Of a stretch of 64,000 bases of DNA, positions 60,159 through 64,000 are shown in pieces. Numbering within the stretch: position 1 is the first letter of the stretch; each line of letters begins with the position of its first letter. The notes beneath the pieces were generated by a model, which searched no databases, had not been told where the DNA came from, and saw only the letters and a list, made by a program, of their open reading frames with translations. The stretch spans positions 1,116,001 to 1,180,000 of the forward strand of contig NZ_CP089301.1 in assembly GCF_021227995.1 (NCBI RefSeq). The letters are read 5' to 3'. Source of the DNA: Novosphingobium kaempferiae (GTDB taxonomy: Bacteria > Pseudomonadota > Alphaproteobacteria > Sphingomonadales > Sphingomonadaceae). A program made the position numbers and the translations under genes.

Positions 60159-61202
60159 ATGGAAATCGGCATCGACAGTTTCGCCGTCAACTTGCCTGCC
60201 GCCGACGGCGCGGGCGTGACGGCGGCACAGCGCATGGCCCAGTTGCTGGAGGAGATCGAGATCGCCGACCGCGCCGGCATCGACGTCTTCGGCATCGGTG
60301 AACATCACAAGGACTATACGCTCGATTCGGCCCCGGCCGTGATTCTGGCCGCGGCAGCGGCCCGGACGAGCCGCATCCGGTTGACGAGCGCGGTCACCGT
60401 GCTGAGTGCGGATGACCCGGTCCGGGTCTTCCAGGACTTCGCGACGCTCGACCTGATCTCCAATGGCCGGGCGGAAATGGTCGTGGGCCGCGGCTCCTCG
60501 CTCGAGGCCTACCCGCTCTTTGGCCACGCGATGCCCGACTACGATGCGCTTTTCACCGAGAAGCTGGACCTGCTCCTGAAGGTACGCGAACATACGCATG
60601 TCACTTGGAATGGCCGCTTCCGCCCGGCACTGACGGGGCAAGGCATCTACCCGCGCCCGGCGCAGGAGGTACTTCCCGTCTGGCTCGGGGTTGGCGGCAC
60701 GCCGCATAGCTTCGCGCGAGCCGGTGCGCTTGGCCTGCCCCTGATGATCGCGATCATCGGCGGAGGCTTTGAGCGCTTCCGTCCCCTCGTCGACCTGTAC
60801 AAGGAGGCCGGTCGCCATGCCGGACATGCGCCGGAGCAGCTCAAGGTCGGCGTCCATGCGATCGGCTTTGTCGCTCAAACGGACCAGGAGGCACGAGACC
60901 TGTTCTTCCCGGGCTGGGCTCGCATGTTTGGAATAGCCGCCAGGGAGCGCGGCTGGGCCCCGCCCACCCGGGCACAGTTCGATGCGGCCTGTTCTCCCTC
61001 CGGCGCTTATCTGGTTGGAAGCCCTGAAACCGCCACCTTGCGCGCCCGGGCCGCGAGCGAAGCCCTTGGCGGGGTCTCGCGCATCACTTTCCAGATGAGT
61101 TCCGGCGAGAACGACCAGGCCGCGATGCGGCGCTCGATCGAGCTTCTGGGCCAGGAAGTCGCCCCTGCGATTCGCCGGGCCGGGGCGAAAGGGACATCAT
61201 GA
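60159..61202 (+). CDS. LLM-class flavin-dependent oxidoreductase
   Basis: A 347-residue bacterial-luciferase-like monooxygenase: GIDVFGIGEHHKDYTLDSAP is the N-terminal signature, then SRIRLTSAVTVLSADDPVR, GRAEMVVGRGSSLEAYPLFG and PVWLGVGGTPHSFARAG. Members use reduced FMN or F420 to oxidise diverse compounds. AAGGA precedes ATG 60159. Its place between DoxX and a glutathionyl-hydroquinone reductase-like GST suggests oxidation of an aromatic xenobiotic followed by quinone reduction. Confidence 0.88.
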   Translation: MEIGIDSFAVNLPAADGAGVTAAQRMAQLLEEIEIADRAGIDVFGIGEHHKDYTLDSAPAVILAAAAARTSRIRLTSAVTVLSADDPVRVFQDFATLDLISNGRAEMVVGRGSSLEAYPLFGHAMPDYDALFTEKLDLLLKVREHTHVTWNGRFRPALTGQGIYPRPAQEVLPVWLGVGGTPHSFARAGALGLPLMIAIIGGGFERFRPLVDLYKEAGRHAGHAPEQLKVGVHAIGFVAQTDQEARDLFFPGWARMFGIAARERGWAPPTRAQFDAACSPSGAYLVGSPETATLRARAASEALGGVSRITFQMSSGENDQAAMRRSIELLGQEVAPAIRRAGAKGTS

Positions 61203-61250
61203 TCTTCAAGCAGGGACACAGCGGTTTCATGCCAACCAAGGATATCTGCA

Positions 61251-62222
61251 ATGGGTGAACTCATCGATGGTGCGTGGCACCGCGGCGGTCTCGACGCCTT
61301 GATGAACGAAGGCAAGCTGCGACGCCCGCCCTCGGTCTTTCGCAACAGGATCGAGGCGGACGCCGCCGGGGCGACGTATGCGCCCGAGCCGGGGCGTTAT
61401 CATCTCTACGTCTCGCTGGCGTGCCCGTGGGCTCACCGCACCCTCATCATGCGCAGTCTCAAGGGACTGGAAGCGCTTGTCGATATCTCGATAGTGCACT
61501 GGCTGATGGAGGAAGATGGCTGGACATTCCTCCCCGGCCCCGGCGTCATCCCAGACGGCGTGAACGGCGCAAGGCTGCTGCACGAGATCTACACGCTGTC
61601 CGATCCGTCCTGCACGTCGCGGGTATCGGTCCCGGTGCTATGGGACAAGAAGACCGGGACAATCGTATCGAACGAATCGTCCGAGATCATCCGGATGTTC
61701 AACACCGTCTTCGACGGCTGCGGTGCGCAGCCGGGGGATTACTATCCGGCGGGACTGCGCCAGCAGATCGACGAGGTCAACGAGCGGATCTACGACGGTC
61801 TCAACAACGGCGTCTACCGCACCGGCTTTGCGACAACGCAGCAAGCCTACGAGGAAGCGGCAAGCGACGTCTTCGCGACGCTCGACTGGCTCGAGGAGCA
61901 TCTGCAAGGCCGGCGATTCCTCGTAGGCGAACGCCTGACGGAAGCCGACATACGCCTGTTCACGACGCTGGTCCGCTTCGATCCGGTGTACTTCGGGCAT
62001 TTCAAGTGCAATCTGCGCGCGCTGGTCGACTATCCCCGGCTCTGGGCCTTCACCCGCCGCCTGCATGGCCATCCGGCGATCCGCCCGACCGTCGATTTCA
62101 CCCACATCAAGGGCCACTACTACGGTAGCCATCGCTTCCTGAACCCGACCGGCATCGTACCGATCGGCCCCGAGCGCGACTTCGATGAACCAGCCGAGGA
62201 CGAAGTCGACGCCGTCGAATAG
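61251..62222 (+). CDS. Glutathione S-transferase, S-glutathionyl-hydroquinone reductase type
   Basis: A 323-residue Xi-class GST. The catalytic Cys58 sits in ACPWAHR; SNESSEIIRMFNTVFD and TEADIRLFTTLVRFDPVYFGHFK are family hallmarks, ending with the long C-terminal arm HIKGHYYGSH. These enzymes reduce glutathionyl-hydroquinones, for example in chlorophenol breakdown, using glutathione. The gene lies 48 bp after the flavin oxidoreductase. The 264 bp behind it contain no supported gene. Confidence 0.93.
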   Translation: MGELIDGAWHRGGLDALMNEGKLRRPPSVFRNRIEADAAGATYAPEPGRYHLYVSLACPWAHRTLIMRSLKGLEALVDISIVHWLMEEDGWTFLPGPGVIPDGVNGARLLHEIYTLSDPSCTSRVSVPVLWDKKTGTIVSNESSEIIRMFNTVFDGCGAQPGDYYPAGLRQQIDEVNERIYDGLNNGVYRTGFATTQQAYEEAASDVFATLDWLEEHLQGRRFLVGERLTEADIRLFTTLVRFDPVYFGHFKCNLRALVDYPRLWAFTRRLHGHPAIRPTVDFTHIKGHYYGSHRFLNPTGIVPIGPERDFDEPAEDEVDAVE

Positions 62223-62486
62223 GACACGCCGATCCTCGTAAAGGTTATTGGCGAGGCCGCCGCCCTGGGCCATTCCCAGGGTCGCGCGGCCCCGCCCCAC
62301 GCCGGCCGAAGGGATTGCCCCGTTGTCAGCGGGCCGCCAAGCCCCCTGGTGGCTCGGTCAAGATCAGGCTTCTTCACGCCGGTTTCCCCGCCCCTTTTTT
62401 GAGGGGTAATTTTTCCTGCGCAGCCGTTTTCAAGCCTGTGGGTTGTCGAGACGTGAGTGGCTACTCGACAAGGCAAGGGCAGGATA

Positions 62487-62675
62487 GTGGGCGAAATCGA
62501 CCGGCTTGAAGAACAGGTGCGCAGGGACATGGCGGAAATCGGACAACCGATGTCGATCCGCAGCGCCGCCAGCATTGCCTCTCAGTACCAGCGGCTCGGC
62601 CATAGCCTCCCTGTCGATGAAACAGTGGCAATCGTTCGCAAGGTTGCGGCCGAGATGCGCTTTACCGTCTTCTAG
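62487..62675 (+). CDS. Small hypothetical protein
   Basis: A 62-residue helical, soluble protein (EIDRLEEQVRRDMAEIG, RSAASIASQYQRLGHSLPVDETVAIVRKVAAEM). GTG 62487 has AGGGCAGG upstream; GTG 62457 would add ten residues. The composition looks coding and the helices suggest a small regulator or structural protein. No family recognised. Confidence 0.45.
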   Translation: MGEIDRLEEQVRRDMAEIGQPMSIRSAASIASQYQRLGHSLPVDETVAIVRKVAAEMRFTVF

Positions 62676-62819
62676 TCCCCCTGCACGGCGCAGGCGATCG
62701 ACAACGCTGTCGTAGTTCAAAACGCAGCCAAGCGTTCGGACAGGCTCCAGCAGGCGCACTCGATCGAAGAGGCGGCCGCAAAGGCGCCACGACAAGGAAG
62801 CACCGGCCCTCGCACGTCA

Positions 62820-63125
62820 TCAGCGCCCATCTTGCGACGCCGCATCGATCATCGCTTTCCAGGCATCGGCAACAGCGCGCCGCGAAATCGAAGCTGCGCC
62901 GCTTTCGTCCTCGCCGACGCAGCCGTCGAGCGACGCGGAAAGGCCCCCCGCCGCGTCCAGCATCCTGTCGCTCGGATCCCGCAGGGCGAGCAGGACGGCT
63001 CGCGCAATCCGGATGCACTGCTGGAGGTCCGGTCCGTCGACAGGAGAGCCCGAGTCCACGTCGTAGGCAGGACTGGTGATTTCGTGCACGGCCATGGCGG
63101 CACGGATGAGAGGAAAATCTGCCAT
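62820..63125 (-). CDS. Hypothetical protein, 101 residues
   Basis: Starts MADFPLIRAAMAVHEI at ATG 63125. A helical segment DLQQCIRIARAVLLALRD is followed by a small acidic loop and a second helix RRAVADAWKAMID. Codon use fits the genome. The gene is transcribed toward the small plus-strand gene and away from the Crp/Fnr gene end. No function is suggested. Confidence 0.55.
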   Translation of the reverse strand: MADFPLIRAAMAVHEITSPAYDVDSGSPVDGPDLQQCIRIARAVLLALRDPSDRMLDAAGGLSASLDGCVGEDESGAASISRRAVADAWKAMIDAASQDGR

Positions 63126-63301
63126 GTCAGGCGGCTATCATGCCGGCCACCCGCAAGAAAGGTGGCTCGCCAACACGCGGCATCTGCATCGACTGGGCTC
63201 TTTTCGAGCGCCGGAAATGCGACAGTGAACAAACGAATGTGTGCAACGACACCGAATGCTCACCGACCCGCTCCGGGGTGCCCGGTGCGCTCTGCCAGGT
63301 T

Positions 63302-64000
63302 TCAGGCAGCCGCATCGGCTTCATTCAAATGAAGGTAACTGGGGTGGAAACCCGCAATCTTGCGAAGGCCCGGGACGTCGAGAAGGCGAATGCGGTGGCC
63401 TTCACCGATCAGGCCGCCCTCCCGCAAGTCGCGCAGCGTGCGGTTCACGTGCACGGGCGTGAGGCCCGTCGCATCGGCGATATCCGCTTGCGTCAAGGGA
63501 AGCGCGAGGTCGCCCTCGTTCGTCAATCCCACGAGCCGCAGGCGTATATGCAGCTCGCAAAGAAGATGGGCGATGCCTGCCTTGGCGTCGCGCCGTCCAG
63601 TGCTGACCAGCCATTGCCGCAGGATGGCCTCGTCGATCAGGGTCGCACGCCAGAATGCGCGTGTGAGTACCGGCGTTGAACGCGTTATCTCATCCATGAG
63701 CGACTTGGGGATGAAGGCTACGGTGCAATCGGTGATCGCCCCGATGCTGTGATCCATGCGTGCCAGGGTGGTAACGTGCATATCGCAAAAGTCGCCGGGA
63801 ACCAGGAACGCGGTGATTTGCCGGGTGCCGTCGGGGAGGATGGCATATCGTGCAGCCCAGCCCGACAGCACCAGGTGAACGCTGTCAGGCCGCTCCCCTT
63901 CGCTGATTACGTCCTTGTGCCGGCGGATTGTTCGCGTGTCGCGGCACAGCGCCTTCACCGCGTCGACCTCGGCGCTCGTCAATGCTTCGAGCGCGCTCAA
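63302..64000 (-). CDS. Crp/Fnr family transcriptional regulator (5' end cut by window)
   Basis: At least 232 residues. The N-terminal cyclic-nucleotide-binding-like beta roll (VISEGERPDSVHLVLSGWA, ITAFLVPGDFCDM) leads over the long helix to a C-terminal winged helix with LTQADIADATGLTPVHVNRTLRDL. The FNR cysteine cluster is not visible, so oxygen sensing by an iron-sulfur centre is unlikely. The frame is still open at the last base (a TTG), so the true start lies beyond the window. Confidence 0.9.
   Translation of the reverse strand: MSALEALTSAEVDAVKALCRDTRTIRRHKDVISEGERPDSVHLVLSGWAARYAILPDGTRQITAFLVPGDFCDMHVTTLARMDHSIGAITDCTVAFIPKSLMDEITRSTPVLTRAFWRATLIDEAILRQWLVSTGRRDAKAGIAHLLCELHIRLRLVGLTNEGDLALPLTQADIADATGLTPVHVNRTLRDLREGGLIGEGHRIRLLDVPGLRKIAGFHPSYLHLNEADAAA

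Noticed and set aside
1..64000. CRISPR arrays, tRNA or rRNA genes, insertion sequences
   Set aside because: No regularly spaced repeats, no cloverleaf or rRNA sequence and no transposase or integrase protein was recognised.

Overview
The window looks like an alphaproteobacterium of the order Sphingomonadales (Novosphingobium/Sphingobium type). The grounds are high G+C, GTG and TTG starts, a TonB receptor with PepSY partners, many ring-degrading oxygenases with CoA-dependent downstream enzymes, and short intergenic palindromes common in sphingomonads. No rRNA, tRNA, CRISPR array, integrase or transposase was recognised.

Region 1 (1-2.9 kb) is housekeeping-like: a cut-off DEXH helicase, a phosphomannomutase/phosphoglucomutase and a Rap1a/Tai-type secreted protein.

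Region 2 (3.0-21.7 kb) is a catabolic island of about fifteen genes: Rieske oxygenase, VOC and EthD proteins, MFS carrier, beta-propeller lactonase-like protein, SDR, Baeyer-Villiger-type monooxygenase, two kinds of CoA-transferase, acyl-CoA dehydrogenase, enoyl-CoA hydratase, CitE-like lyase, thiamine-diphosphate enzyme and aldehyde dehydrogenase. The set fits hydroxylation, oxidation to a ketone, oxygen insertion to a lactone, ring opening, CoA activation, beta-oxidation and carbon-carbon cleavage of an alicyclic or aromatic compound. The substrate cannot be read from sequence.

Region 3 (21.9-28.1 kb) is a translationally coupled metal-uptake-like cluster (DUF2946-like protein, TonB receptor, two PepSY membrane proteins, a tiny membrane protein), followed by a short LOV blue-light receptor.

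Region 4 (28.2-43.9 kb) is a defence island. A minus-strand operon encodes a C5-cytosine methyltransferase, a MutL/MORC-like ATPase, a Z1 ATPase, a PD-(D/E)XK (DUF4420) nuclease, an AIPR protein and two uncharacterised proteins, with a divergent Vsr endonuclease. Next come an AbiEi/AbiEii toxin-antitoxin pair behind two 47-bp palindromes, and a coupled pair of a double-GHKL ATPase and a receiver-domain protein.

Region 5 (44.0-58.3 kb) is the DNA-processing and control part of an integrative conjugative element (ICE) of the ICEMlSym(R7A) type: relaxase, lytic transglycosylase, TraF peptidase, RdfS-like excisionase, DUF736, a broken DUF5990 gene, ParB, DUF2958, ArdC, two divergent QseM-like/QseC-like modules after near-identical 190-bp repeats, a reverse transcriptase with a structured upstream region, an FseA-like activator split by a +1 frameshift, an Fe(II)/2-oxoglutarate-type dioxygenase and a LuxI-type synthase.

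Region 6 (58.6-64 kb) holds a LysR regulator divergent from DoxX, a flavin-dependent oxidoreductase and a glutathionyl-hydroquinone reductase-like GST, then small hypothetical genes and a Crp/Fnr regulator cut by the window end. Whether this is ICE cargo or flanking chromosome is not decided by the sequence.
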